From positions 1-64,000 of the forward strand of contig NZ_LT900217.1 of assembly GCF_900199375.1 (NCBI RefSeq): a stretch of 64,000 bases of DNA, given 5' to 3'. Origin of the DNA: Gordonibacter urolithinfaciens. GTDB lineage: Bacteria > Actinomycetota > Coriobacteriia > Coriobacteriales > Eggerthellaceae. How positions within the stretch are numbered: the stretch's first letter is position 1; the number at the start of each line of letters is the position of its first letter. Position numbers and translations under genes: made by a program. A model generated the notes under the pieces. The model searched no databases. It had not been told where the DNA came from and saw only the letters and a program-made list of their open reading frames with translations. Below, piece by piece: positions 41,083-49,871 of this stretch.

Positions 41083-41159
41083 GAAAGGCTCCTTTGCTCG
41101 ATTTTGGATCAGCCTAGCATACAAGATATTGTGCTTCAATCCGCATTGTCGATCCCTGC

Positions 41160-41191
41160 AAAAAAACCGCCCCCTGCGGAAAGGAGGCGGT
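41160..41191 (-). terminator. Intrinsic terminator of the ABC-F gene
   Basis: On the minus strand, ACCGCCTCC pairs with GGGGGCGGT (one mismatch) around TTTCCGCA and is followed by seven Ts (A run at 41160-41166 on the plus strand). It lies 53 bases after the ABC-F stop and ahead of nrdR. Confidence 0.85.
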
Positions 41192-41243
41192 CCGAAGCGG
41201 GTGTGGATCTCGGCTTCACCGGTGTTCGACCACGGGGAAAAGG

Positions 41244-42752
41244 TCAAAGCTCCACCCTTACATGGGTGTCGCCGAGCCCTCTCCCTTCGGCACGGCCAAC
41301 GTCGAACACCCATCGTGTTGCGGTGAGCGCGTCGAGGAAGCGCTCGTCGTGGGACACGAGCATCAGGGCGCAGGGACAATCGGCCAGCACGTCCTGCAAG
41401 GCTTCGACAGAGCGTATATCCAGGTGGTTCGTCGGCTCGTCCATGACGATGAGATGCGGTCGTCCTGTCAGGCCCTGCGCCAACAGGAGCTTGCGCACCT
41501 CGCCGGGGCTCAAGTCGTCTCCCTCCAAGATGCGTGCCGGCGGCGAATCGAGCCGGGCGACAATGGAGAGCAGGCGCCCGCGCTCTGCCGGCGCGAGAGC
41601 CTTCACCGAGGCGAGAAGGGCGCGCGCCCGGTCACTTCCTATCTCTTGCGGGACGTACACCATGCCCTCTTCCGGCATTTGCCGCAGCACTTCGGCAAGC
41701 AGCGTCGATTTGCCTGCACCGTTCCTGCCCACCAGGCCGATGCGGTCGGTGTTGCCCACGTACAGCTGCGGATGGTGCAGCATGCGCCCCTCGCCCAGCG
41801 TCAGGGACCCGGCCTCGCATCGGACGAGCACCGTGCGCGCGGCGGGCTCGGCTTCCAGGTCGAGCGCACCCTCGTACACCTTGGCGACGCGAACCTCGGC
41901 CATGCGCTTCTCTGCACGCTCGACTTTCTTCCCCATCTGCGACGAGAGCCGCCCGGTCTTGCCATCCTGGCCGGAATAGATGGCCAGCTTGATCTTCGCG
42001 CGCCCGTCATGGTCGTGCCGGTCGAGATGCCGAGCCGAGCGCCGTGCAGCCGAACGCGCCGCCACCCCGTCTCGACGATTGCTCTCCGTCTTGAGGCGCG
42101 CCAGTTCGCGACGGGCATGGGACCGCTCCTCTACGGCAGTCTGGCGGCGTAGGTCTAGCTGCTCCTTCGCCTGAGAGTACGTGCCGGGCACGGTCACAGC
42201 ACGCCCTCGATCCACGAACACGCACGAGCTCACCAGCCCGTCGAGCAACGCGCGGTCGTGCGAGACGAGAAGGCCCGTCCCGCGATACTCGGCAAGCGCA
42301 CGCGCCACCAGTTCGCGGGTTTCGGCGTCGAGGTGGTTTGTGGGCTCGTCGAGTGCAAGCAGCACAGGATCGGCTGCGAGGGCACATGCTATCTGGATAC
42401 GCTTGCACTCGCCATGTGACAGGGTGTCGTAGCGCCATAGCCATGCGTCGTCGATGCCGAGCAGGTAGCGCAGGCGCACGGCCTCGGGGCGGTAGTCGTA
42501 GGAGAACTCCTCGAGCCCCGTTGGCGCGACATCGGTCGACTGGGCGCAGAACGATCCTGCGACCTGCGGAGAAACGCTTCCTTTCTGGGGCTCGAGCATC
42601 CCGCATACGATCTTGAGCAACGTGCTCTTGCCGGCTCCGTTCGGGCCGACCACGCCGGTCCAGCCGGGCGCGAACACGGCGGATGCGTCATCGAGCGCCA
42701 AGGCATCGGCGCCGTCGTAGGTATAGGTAAGATGGCGGGCTGAAACGAACAC
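41244..42752 (-). CDS. ABC-F ribosome-associated ATPase
   Basis: 502 residues with two ABC domains and no membrane part. Walker A motifs are GPNGAGKST (about residue 37) and GRNGAGKST (about 337). Signature motifs are LSHGECKR and LSPGEVRKL, and the Walker B regions are ALDEPTNHLD and VMDEPTNHLD. The inter-domain linker is rich in Arg and Lys, as in ABC-F proteins that enter the ribosomal E site. Members either rescue stalled ribosomes or protect them from antibiotics; a structured leader upstream would fit the latter. Confidence 0.85.
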   Translation of the reverse strand: MFVSARHLTYTYDGADALALDDASAVFAPGWTGVVGPNGAGKSTLLKIVCGMLEPQKGSVSPQVAGSFCAQSTDVAPTGLEEFSYDYRPEAVRLRYLLGIDDAWLWRYDTLSHGECKRIQIACALAADPVLLALDEPTNHLDAETRELVARALAEYRGTGLLVSHDRALLDGLVSSCVFVDRGRAVTVPGTYSQAKEQLDLRRQTAVEERSHARRELARLKTESNRRDGVAARSAARRSARHLDRHDHDGRAKIKLAIYSGQDGKTGRLSSQMGKKVERAEKRMAEVRVAKVYEGALDLEAEPAARTVLVRCEAGSLTLGEGRMLHHPQLYVGNTDRIGLVGRNGAGKSTLLAEVLRQMPEEGMVYVPQEIGSDRARALLASVKALAPAERGRLLSIVARLDSPPARILEGDDLSPGEVRKLLLAQGLTGRPHLIVMDEPTNHLDIRSVEALQDVLADCPCALMLVSHDERFLDALTATRWVFDVGRAEGRGLGDTHVRVEL

Positions 42753-42958
42753 GGAAGGGCCTCCCTTCGAGAGGCACCGGATTCAATGCTTTTCGCGCTG
42801 GCAACCTGGCGCCGATGAGACGGCGAGGCTAGGGATAGGAACATCAAGGAACAGCAACGAAAGCGCACCCGGTGCGGAGCTTGCATGACCTGGCGGGTGC
42901 CCGAAGGCTTTCGTTAGAACTTCATGTTCCTTGTCTCCTTCTCGAAGGCCGCATTCAC
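42753..42958 (-). promoter_or_regulatory. Structured leader of the ABC-F gene with possible leader peptide
   Basis: On the minus strand AACGAAAGC (42907-42915) can pair with GCTTTCGTT (42856-42864), and GGGTGC / GCACCC pairs inside the loop allow alternative folds. A short frame ending in MKF and TAA at 42914 (ATG 42925, or an in-frame GTG at 42958 or ATG 43060) stops exactly where the first stem begins. This is the layout of leader-peptide attenuators of antibiotic-resistance ABC-F genes. The 365-base gap 42753-43118 otherwise shows no clear gene. Confidence 0.4.
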
Positions 42959-43118
42959 AGCAGCCTGTCTGGGATTTCGGTTCAAAAGGCAGTCTACCAC
43001 ATGGACCTGCAAGGAGGAAGGGTCCTGCGGGGTGGAAAGGCGATGGAACGGCAGCGCCATGGTGGCGAGGATGCCGCGCAGTCACAGAAATGCAGTATCC
43101 ATGGGCGTTCCGAAGTCG

Positions 43119-43445
43119 CTAGAAGCTGATGAAAATGCTGAGGAAGGCGAAAACGGAGAAGACGCATCCGGCAAGAGCGCCTTGCCACGGCCTCACACGG
43201 CCGTAAGCGCGACCTGCCGCACTGCCATGACGAAGAACCCGCGCCATCTCCGTAGCGCCAAGTCTGCGAGCACGGCACGCAGCAGACGGTACCTGACGCG
43301 CGTGCGAATGCTGCAGCGGCGCGCAAGCACCTTGGGAACCGCTCCCTGGAAACTCGATGATAGCCCCGGCTGCGGATACACGGTTGAACTCCGGCTGCAG
43401 GGCCGACGTGCCATCGAAGGGGCACCGCATCTCGAAATTCTTCAT
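43119..43445 (-). CDS. SOS-controlled small protein divergent from lexA, possibly frameshifted
   Basis: 108 residues from ATG 43445, with AGGAGG seven bases upstream. The start (MKNFEMRCPFDGTSALQPEF) and the end (GALAGCVFSVFAFLSIFISF, a membrane helix) look natural, but residues about 35-90 are Arg/Ala/Gly-rich as in an off-frame reading. Over that stretch the neighbouring minus frame reads RVRYRLLRAVLADLALRRWR then GFFVMAV, which looks like real protein. Two compensating indels are therefore possible. The promoter is a near-consensus TTGACA-17-TATTAT with a LexA box in the spacer. Position and control suggest a damage-induced division inhibitor; the sequence does not prove it. Confidence 0.5.
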   Translation of the reverse strand: MKNFEMRCPFDGTSALQPEFNRVSAAGAIIEFPGSGSQGACAPLQHSHARQVPSAACRARRLGATEMARVLRHGSAAGRAYGRVRPWQGALAGCVFSVFAFLSIFISF

Positions 43446-43463
43446 CTTTCTGCCTCCTAGGCC

Positions 43464-43539
43464 TTGCGTAGAACCTTTGTTCGCATATATAATAGAACGA
43501 ACAAAAGTTCATGTCAATACGTATTTAAAACATTTGTTC
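43464..43539. promoter_or_regulatory. Divergent SOS promoter region with three LexA boxes
   Basis: LexA boxes of the form GAAC-N4-GTTC: GAACCTTTGTTC (43471-43482), GAACAAAAGTTC (43499-43510) and a near-match AAACATTTGTTC (43528-43539). The leftward promoter is TTGACA (43512-43517) and TATTAT (43489-43494) on the minus strand with a 17-bp spacer. The rightward lexA promoter is TTGCGT (43464-43469) and TATAAT (43488-43493). The boxes overlap both promoters. Confidence 0.85.
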
Positions 43540-43561
43540 GTTCAAGGGAAAGGAACGGGGC

Positions 43562-44200
43562 ATGTCCGACAAAGTGACGAAACGCCAGAAGGCGGTGCTC
43601 GACTGCATCGAGGAGTGCATCCGCGAGAAGGGCTACGGTCCCACGGTGCGCGAGGTCTGCCAAAGCTTGGGCCTTTCCTCCCCTTCGACAGTCCACGTGC
43701 ACCTCAAAGCACTCGAGGACAAGGGGCTCATCAAGCGCGATCCCCTCAAGTCGCGTTCCATCGCGCTCACCTATCCGCTTGGCGATGCAGAGAGCACTTC
43801 CAACGTCATCAAGCCCAGCTTCAACAAGGTGGTGAACGTGCCGCTCGTGGGCAATGTGGCGGCCGGCTCCCCCATCCTCGCCGAGGAGAACATCACCGAC
43901 ACCATCTCGCTTCCCACCGACATCGTGGGCGATGCACCGTCGTTCCTGCTGTCGGTACGGGGCGAATCGATGATCGAGGCGGGCATCAACGACGGCGACT
44001 ACGTGGTGGTGAAAGAACAGCCCGTCGCCAACAACGGCGACATCGTCGTGGCCATCATCGACGACGGCGCGACGGTCAAGCGCTTCTACAAGGAATCCGA
44101 CCATATCCGCCTGCAGCCGGAGAACTCCACGATGGAGCCCATCATCACCACCGACTGCTCCATCGCGGGCAAGGTAGTGGCGGTGTTCCGTCGCCTGTAG
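43562..44200 (+). CDS. lexA: SOS repressor LexA
   Basis: 212 residues. The N-terminal winged helix is KRQKAVLDCIEECIREKGYG / PTVREVCQSLGLSSPSTVHV. The self-cleavage site is Ala 101-Gly 102 in NVAAGSP, with catalytic Ser 136 (RGESMIEAG) and Lys 173 (GATVKRFY). RecA-stimulated autocleavage derepresses the SOS genes. Three LexA boxes in its own promoter region show autoregulation, shared with the divergent gene at 43119. Confidence 0.95.
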   Translation: MSDKVTKRQKAVLDCIEECIREKGYGPTVREVCQSLGLSSPSTVHVHLKALEDKGLIKRDPLKSRSIALTYPLGDAESTSNVIKPSFNKVVNVPLVGNVAAGSPILAEENITDTISLPTDIVGDAPSFLLSVRGESMIEAGINDGDYVVVKEQPVANNGDIVVAIIDDGATVKRFYKESDHIRLQPENSTMEPIITTDCSIAGKVVAVFRRL

Positions 44201-44340
44201 GCGACGCCTTGCGGGGCCCTGCCGAAGGAGCGAGACGCCCTGTTGGATTACGGCCCCTGCAGGAGAAACGCCGGCCTTGGGATGAGGGGCGCTCGTTCGT
44301 CCCGAGACCGACCGGTGATCCGAGATCGCGTCATCCGGTC

Positions 44341-44381
44341 GCAAACTACTTGGTTAGAGTTACTCTAACCAAGTAGTTTGC
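44341..44381. repeat. Perfect 41-bp palindrome centred on TTAGAGTTACTCTAA
   Basis: Left half GCAAACTACTTGGTTAGAGT, centre T, right half ACTCTAACCAAGTAGTTTGC: 20-bp arms without a mismatch. It lies between the convergent lexA and hflX stops. The 15-base centre is the same as at 40109-40123. As RNA it is a hairpin, but no T run follows on either strand. Confidence 0.9.
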
Positions 44382-44402
44382 AGCTTTCTGAAAGGGACGT
44401 GC

Positions 44403-45722
44403 CTAACGGTCCTTCTCCGCCACGTAGGGGCGAAACAGGCCGGCAAAGGACGGAGCAGCCAACATGACGAGGTGCGTACCGTCCTCCTCGTGCTTTTCCG
44501 ACAGGATATGGCAACGCTCGTGCGCGAGGGAGACGAGATCTCCCCGGTTGTAGGGAATCACTATGGCGAGATGCTCGTCCTGCGCCGAGGCGACACGGGC
44601 GATATGCCCGACAAGCTCGCTTATGCCCTCCCCTGTTGCCGCCGATACGAATTGGGCCTGTGGATGACGCGCCTTGAGAGCATCGAAATGTTCCTTGTCG
44701 AGCAGGTCGCATTTGTTGAATACGAGCACGCGAAGCAAGTCTTGAGCTTCGATCTGCCCGAGCACGTCCTCCACCGCAGCGATCTGCGCCTCGTACTCGT
44801 CCGACGACGCATCCACCACATGCAGCACGAGATCGGCTCCCGTGATCTCGTCGAGCGTGGACTTGAACGCCTCGATGAGCGTGGTCGGCAGCTTCTGGAT
44901 GAACCCGACCGTGTCGGTGACGGTGATCTCGCGCCCTTCGGGCAGCTCGAACTTGCGCGTAGTGGAGTCCAGCGTGGCGAACAGCTTGTCGTAGGCCAGC
45001 ACGTCCGCGTTCGTCAAGCGGTTGAGCAGGCTCGACTTTCCGGCGTTCGTGTAACCGGCCAGCGCCACTTTGAACATGCCGCTCTCGTAGCGGCTCTCGC
45101 GCTGGATGGCGCGTACCTCGGCCAGGTGCTTGAGCTCGCGCTTGATGGACGTGATGCGCTTGCGCACCATGCGACGGTCGACCTCGAGCTGGCTCTCGCC
45201 CTCGCCGAAGCGCGAGCCCACGCCGCCGCCCATGCGGTTCGAGGCCAAGTGGGCCCACATGCCGCGCAAACGCGGCAGCAGGTACTCGTTCTGGGCGAGC
45301 CGCACCTGCAGGCGGCCCTCCTTGCTGGTGGCATGCAGCGCGAAGATGTCGAGGATGAGCGCCGTGCGGTCGATGACCTTCACTTCCTTGCCGACTACCT
45401 TCTCGAGGTTCGACTGCTGCGAGGGCGTGAGCTCGTCGTCGAACACCACGAGATCGGCCGCGTGGGCGCGTGCCAGCTCGGCAACCTCCTCGGCCTTGCC
45501 CGAGCCGACGAACGTGCGCGGGTTCGGCGCGTCGAGCTTTTGCGTGGTGACGGCCGCAACGTCGGCGCCCGCCGTGTCCACGAGACGCTCGAGCTCGGCA
45601 AGCGACGAGGCCAGCGGCCAGGAGGCGCCGGGGCGGTCGACGCCCACCAGCACGGCCTTCTCGCGGCGCTCTTCGGAAACGGGGATCGCGCCCCGCGTGA
45701 TTACGGATTCAAATTCAGACAT
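44403..45722 (-). CDS. hflX: GTPase HflX
   Basis: 439 residues. An N-terminal HflX domain (RTFVGSGKAEEVAELARAHA, NLEKVVGKEVKVIDRTALIL) precedes the G domain with GYTNAGKSSLLN (G1), DTVGFIQKLP (G3) and NKCDLLD (G4). HflX binds 50S/70S ribosomes and splits stalled ones. The start is taken at ATG 45722 (MSEFESVITRGAIPVSEERR), where homology begins; the longer frame upstream is not conserved in composition. Confidence 0.92.
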   Translation of the reverse strand: MSEFESVITRGAIPVSEERREKAVLVGVDRPGASWPLASSLAELERLVDTAGADVAAVTTQKLDAPNPRTFVGSGKAEEVAELARAHAADLVVFDDELTPSQQSNLEKVVGKEVKVIDRTALILDIFALHATSKEGRLQVRLAQNEYLLPRLRGMWAHLASNRMGGGVGSRFGEGESQLEVDRRMVRKRITSIKRELKHLAEVRAIQRESRYESGMFKVALAGYTNAGKSSLLNRLTNADVLAYDKLFATLDSTTRKFELPEGREITVTDTVGFIQKLPTTLIEAFKSTLDEITGADLVLHVVDASSDEYEAQIAAVEDVLGQIEAQDLLRVLVFNKCDLLDKEHFDALKARHPQAQFVSAATGEGISELVGHIARVASAQDEHLAIVIPYNRGDLVSLAHERCHILSEKHEEDGTHLVMLAAPSFAGLFRPYVAEKDR

Positions 45723-45913
45723 GGAGCCAACCTTTCGAAGCAAGAAGGGACACGCCGGCGCGGATGGCGGCGTGCGGAGACAGTCGGGCGCGGTCGCAAC
45801 CGCTAGAGAAACGCGTGTGCTGTCTGCATGATAGGTGCTCCGATCTTGAAGGCTCGGCAGGGTCGGCCTGCAGAACCGTATCATACTACAAGCTCGCCCT
45901 GCTGCGGAAACGC

Positions 45914-46849
45914 TCAGGCAACGACGCCTCCCACCAAGGAAAGCGCCTCGGCTGCCTGGGCCGCGGGGTCAGGGTCGGTTGCATCTATCCAGCGGATGCG
46001 CCGGTCCTTGCGGAACCAAGTGCGCTGCCGCTTCGCGTAGCGGTGCGTGGCCGTCTTGATGCACGACGCAGCTTCCTCCATCGTCGTCTCCCCCTCGAGG
46101 GCGGCGACGACCTCCTTGTACCCGATAGCCTGGGGAGCCGTGATGCCGTCCCGGAATCCGCTCTGCAGTAAACGCGCCACCTCGTCCACGAGCCCGGCGT
46201 CGAACATGGCGTCGACGCGCGCGTCGATGCGCGCGTTGAGCGCCGCCGGATCCACGGACAGCCCTATGAAGCATGCCGGCACCAGCTGTGGGATGCTCGC
46301 CAGCTTCGCGCGCTGCTCGGCCAGGCTTGTGCCGTCCTCCAACAGCTCGAAGGCGCGCACGACGCGCTTGACGTCGGCGGCGGGCACGATGGCGGCGCTC
46401 GCGGGATCGCGCTCGCGCAGCAGCTCCCACAGGGCGTCGGCGCCTTGCTCGCCGGCAAGGCGGTTGTAATACTCGCGCACAGGATTGCCCGTTTGCTCCC
46501 CCTTCGGGAACTCGTAGGCGTCGATGGCCGCGCGCACGTACAGGCCGGTGCCGCCGCACAGCACGGCGCGCCTCCCGCGCGCGGCGATGTCCTCGAAGCA
46601 GGCGCGGGCGTATTCCTGGAAGAGGGCCGCCGAGTACGGCTCGCCGGGGTCGGCGAGATCGAGGCCGTGGTGGGGCACAAGCCGCTCGTCGGGGGCGAGC
46701 TTGCCCGTGCCGATGTCCATGCCGCGGTACACCTGCATGGAATCGGCGCTCACCACCTCGCCATCGAGCGCGAGGGCGACGGCCTGCGCAAGGGCGGACT
46801 TGCCCGAGGCTGTGGGGCCGACGATGCAGACGACGGGGTCAGCGCCCAT
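45914..46849 (-). CDS. miaA: tRNA dimethylallyltransferase
   Basis: 311 residues. The P-loop GPTASGKSALAQ is at residues 11-22, followed by SADSMQVYRGMDIGTGK, PHHGLD, CGGTGLYVRAA and the C-terminal RYAKRQRTWFRKD. MiaA adds the dimethylallyl group to A37 of tRNAs reading UNN codons, the step before MiaB. ATG 46849 lies 11 bases inside the end of miaB, so the two are translationally coupled. Confidence 0.94.
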   Translation of the reverse strand: MGADPVVCIVGPTASGKSALAQAVALALDGEVVSADSMQVYRGMDIGTGKLAPDERLVPHHGLDLADPGEPYSAALFQEYARACFEDIAARGRRAVLCGGTGLYVRAAIDAYEFPKGEQTGNPVREYYNRLAGEQGADALWELLRERDPASAAIVPAADVKRVVRAFELLEDGTSLAEQRAKLASIPQLVPACFIGLSVDPAALNARIDARVDAMFDAGLVDEVARLLQSGFRDGITAPQAIGYKEVVAALEGETTMEEAASCIKTATHRYAKRQRTWFRKDRRIRWIDATDPDPAAQAAEALSLVGGVVA

Positions 46850-48236
46850 CCGCCGCCTCCGCGGGCGGCACGGCACCGCCCGCCACCTCGCCTGCCAGGT
46901 ACCACGTCTTCGCCTCGTCGATGCGCACGCGCACCGTGGTACCGGCCAGCTCCTCGATCGAGGCGCCTTCGGGCAGCGGCGCATGCACGGTCTGGTTCTT
47001 CGGGCTCTTGCCCGCGAGCAGGCCCGCATCGCGCTTGGAAGCGCCCTCCACCAGCACGTCGACCGTGCTCCCCAGGTCGACCTGGTTCGCCTCGAAGGCC
47101 CGCTTCTGCACGAGATCGACCAGACGGTCGAACCGCCCCTGGATCACGTCGCGCGGCGTGGGATCGTCGACCGAGGCGGCAGGCGTGCCCTCGCGCTTGG
47201 AGTAGATGAACGTGAACACCTGGTGGTAGCCCACCTCGTCCACAAGGCGGTACGTGTCCTCGAAGTCCTTCGCCGTCTCGCCGGGGAACCCCACGATGAT
47301 GTCGGTGGAGAGCGCGATCTCCGGCAGCGCCTCGCGCAGCTTGCGCACGAGCTCCAGGTAATGGGCGCGCGTGTAGCGGCGGTTCATGGCGGCGAGCACG
47401 GCATCGGAGCCGGACTGCACGGGCAGGTGCAGCGCCGGCATGAGCGAGCGCAGCGTGCCGAACCTGCCGATGACCTCGTCGGTGAGGTCCTTCGGATGGC
47501 TCGTCGCGAAGCGCAGGCGCTCGATGCCCGTGGCGTCGAGCGCATCGAGCACGGCCGCGAAGCGGGGCGAGCCGTACAGGTCGCGGCCGTAGGAGTTCAC
47601 GTTCTGGCCCAGAAGGGTGATCTCCTTCACGCCGGCGGCCACGTAGCCCTCCGCCTCGGCTACGATATCCTCGAGCGGGCGCGACTTCTCTCGGCCGCGC
47701 ACGTAGGGCACGATGCAGTACGAGCAGAAGTTGTTGCAACCCTGCGCGATGGGAAGCCAAGCGGCCCACGCGTGCTCGCGCGCCGTCGGCAGCTCCGAGG
47801 CAAACGACGAGCCGGCGTCGAGCACCTCCACGTGATGGCCCCCCTCGTCGAGCGCCTCTTCCAGCAGTCGCGGAAGCGAGCCCAGGTTGTGCGTGCCGAA
47901 CACCACGTCCAGGTGCGGCAGCTCATCGACGAGCTTCTGCCCGTCGCGCTGCCCGATGCAGCCGCCCACGGCCACGACGCGCTTGGACAGGGGGGTGCCG
48001 GCGCGCAGCGGAGTGTTCTTGAGCGAGGCCACCTGACCGTAGAGGCGCGTGTCGGCGGCTTCGCGCACGCAGCACGTCATGAACACAACGAGGTCGGCAT
48101 CCTCGATGGCATCGACGGGCAGCGCGCCCAGGCCTTCGAGCATGCCGGCGACGCGCTCGGAATCGTGCTTGTTCATCTGGCAGCCGAACGTGCGGATGCA
48201 GAACGCGAGGTTCGTGAACGGGGTATGCGTGTGCAT
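46839..48236 (-). CDS. miaB: tRNA methylthiotransferase MiaB
   Basis: 465 residues, three domains. The UPF0004 part has Cys 19 (RTFGCQMNKHDSERVAGM), Cys 55 (VFMTCCVREAADT) and a GGCIGQRDG cysteine. The radical-SAM CxxxCxxC motif is GCNNFCSYCIVPYVRGREKS, and a TRAM domain closes the protein. The QMNKHDSE sequence distinguishes MiaB from RimO. It methylthiolates i6A37 made by MiaA, encoded next. The usual N of NTC is Met here. A spoVS gene lies nine bases upstream. Confidence 0.93.
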   Translation of the reverse strand: MHTHTPFTNLAFCIRTFGCQMNKHDSERVAGMLEGLGALPVDAIEDADLVVFMTCCVREAADTRLYGQVASLKNTPLRAGTPLSKRVVAVGGCIGQRDGQKLVDELPHLDVVFGTHNLGSLPRLLEEALDEGGHHVEVLDAGSSFASELPTAREHAWAAWLPIAQGCNNFCSYCIVPYVRGREKSRPLEDIVAEAEGYVAAGVKEITLLGQNVNSYGRDLYGSPRFAAVLDALDATGIERLRFATSHPKDLTDEVIGRFGTLRSLMPALHLPVQSGSDAVLAAMNRRYTRAHYLELVRKLREALPEIALSTDIIVGFPGETAKDFEDTYRLVDEVGYHQVFTFIYSKREGTPAASVDDPTPRDVIQGRFDRLVDLVQKRAFEANQVDLGSTVDVLVEGASKRDAGLLAGKSPKNQTVHAPLPEGASIEELAGTTVRVRIDEAKTWYLAGEVAGGAVPPAEAADGR

Positions 48237-48244
48237 GGCGATCC

Positions 48245-48601
48245 TCAGTGCGCAGGGGCGGACGGGGCGGCTTCCGCTTCCCCGCCGGCAGCGGGCATGG
48301 AGACGCCGCGCGTGTAGCGCGGTTCGACTGCGAAGCGAATGGCCGTGCGGTACTCGCCGTCGATAACGATGTCCGCAAAGGAGGGCACGCAGGCGATCTC
48401 GATGCCCACGGGCGACAGGAAACCGCGCGAGATGGCGATGGCCTTCACGGCTTGGTTCACCGCTCCGGCCCCGACGGCCTGTATCTCCACGCCGACGCCG
48501 TCCTTCACCATGCCGGCGATGGCTCCGGCCACGGAAGCGGGCGACGATTTCGATGAAACCTTCAGGCAGCCGATGTCCGGCTTGTGCTCGGGTGCGGTCA
48601 T
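48245..48601 (-). CDS. spoVS: Stage V sporulation protein S family (SpoVS)
   Basis: 118 residues. The conserved Alba-like core reads LKVSSKSSPASVAGAIAGMV, GVGVEIQAVGAGAVNQAVKA and IAISRGFLSPVGIEIACVPS, followed by an Ala/Pro-rich tail. SpoVS is widespread in non-sporulating bacteria, where its role is not settled; nucleic-acid binding is the usual suggestion. It lies in the usual neighbourhood of rny and miaB. Confidence 0.9.
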   Translation of the reverse strand: MTAPEHKPDIGCLKVSSKSSPASVAGAIAGMVKDGVGVEIQAVGAGAVNQAVKAIAISRGFLSPVGIEIACVPSFADIVIDGEYRTAIRFAVEPRYTRGVSMPAAGGEAEAAPSAPAH

Positions 48602-48773
48602 GCATATCCTTCGTCGTTTGAGTACGTTGCTCGTGCGTTTGGCGTGCGTTCAATATGCGTGCGGCGCCCGCGCGCCGCTTTTTCACGGTACCGTTATTCT
48701 AGCTATTAATGGTATGGCGTGCAACCTGCGGATATGGCCGTTCGCCGACCAGGCGGCGCAGCTTATGTGGAAC

Positions 48774-49859
48774 TTAGCGGAGCTTGCTCACGGGGATATG
48801 GATGCGGATGCCGTCCTTGCCCACGCGCACCTCGGGCTGCACGTCGGGCTCCAAGTAGTAGCGTTGCGCGACGTCGCGGTACGCGGCGGCCACCTGGCCC
48901 GCGAAGTCGTCCAGATCCTCGCGGGCCAGCTTGAGACCCCGCGCGTCTTCGGAGGCGGACGGGGCTGCGGTGCGCGGGGCTGCAGGCTCGGGAGCGTCGT
49001 TGCCGATGCGCACGCGGTCGAGCAGAGGGGACAGCGGCGCTATCTCGCCGTCCAGCACGCGGCGCGCCGAACGCTCGGACAGGGCGAGCCCCAGCGACCC
49101 GGCTATGCCCGCGAGCTCCGCCGGGTCTGCGGCGAGGGCCAGGCGCTTGCACACGGGCAGCTCGTCGGCATGCCCAAACGCACGCGATGCCGCCGTGAGC
49201 GACGAGAGGCCGAACGCGTAGAGCGTGGCCACGACGTCGGTCACGGAGCCCAGGTAGACGGTGCAGTCGCGGCGGCACTCGAGAGCGAACTCGCACACGG
49301 TGCGCAGAATGTTCTTCGGCCCCCGCACGGCCACGGTCCCCGCGTCGGTGCGCTCGAAGACGGGAAAGCTGGACTGGTCGGCCTTCTCCCCCACGCGTGC
49401 CAGGTCTGTCTCCACGATGAACGAGGAACCCAGACCTGCATCCGAGGCGGCTATGCGCGCCGTCTCGGCGTTCACGGCGATGGAGTACAGGGCCATGCCG
49501 CGGCCGTGCACGCCCCACTTGTCCAAGTGCATGGTATCGAGCTTGGAGGTGACGCGCGGCTCGAACACCCGCTCGTGCAGAGCGGGCGGAACGCCGTCGC
49601 CGTCGTCCACCATGACGATGCGCCGGCGGCCGCCCTCGCGGGACACGGCCGCGAACACGCTCTTGGCATGGGCGTCGCGCGCGTTGCGCAGCATCTCGAT
49701 GACGATGTCCTCCGTGGAGCGGATGTCGTGGGCGGCTTGCCGCCGCTCGGCCTCCGCGCTCCTCAAACGGACGAAACCATCCCCGAGGTCTGCCTCGACC
49801 CGGAGATGGCTGTCGCCGCTGACGTTCTCTATGAAGGCTTCCAGCGAGCCGTCGGCCAT
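48774..49859 (-). CDS. GHKL-type ATP-binding protein
   Basis: 361 residues. The Bergerat ATP site is readable: N box VIEMLRNARDAHAKSVF, G1 VMVDDGDGVPPALHERVFEP and G2 DKWGVHGRGMALYSIAV. The rest has no recognised domain and lacks the MutL, gyrase and histidine-kinase signatures. The C-terminal 60 residues (DFAGQVAAAYRDVAQRYYLE) end in a short beta segment. It is 12 bases downstream of rny and may be co-transcribed with it. The function is unknown to me. Confidence 0.7.
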   Translation of the reverse strand: MADGSLEAFIENVSGDSHLRVEADLGDGFVRLRSAEAERRQAAHDIRSTEDIVIEMLRNARDAHAKSVFAAVSREGGRRRIVMVDDGDGVPPALHERVFEPRVTSKLDTMHLDKWGVHGRGMALYSIAVNAETARIAASDAGLGSSFIVETDLARVGEKADQSSFPVFERTDAGTVAVRGPKNILRTVCEFALECRRDCTVYLGSVTDVVATLYAFGLSSLTAASRAFGHADELPVCKRLALAADPAELAGIAGSLGLALSERSARRVLDGEIAPLSPLLDRVRIGNDAPEPAAPRTAAPSASEDARGLKLAREDLDDFAGQVAAAYRDVAQRYYLEPDVQPEVRVGKDGIRIHIPVSKLR

Positions 49860-49871
49860 GCCGGGGTCGCC

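Noticed and set aside
44341-44381. Treating the 41-bp palindromes as ordinary intrinsic terminators
   Set aside because: No T run follows on either strand and the arms are much longer and less GC-rich than the clear terminators in the window, so they are listed as repeats.
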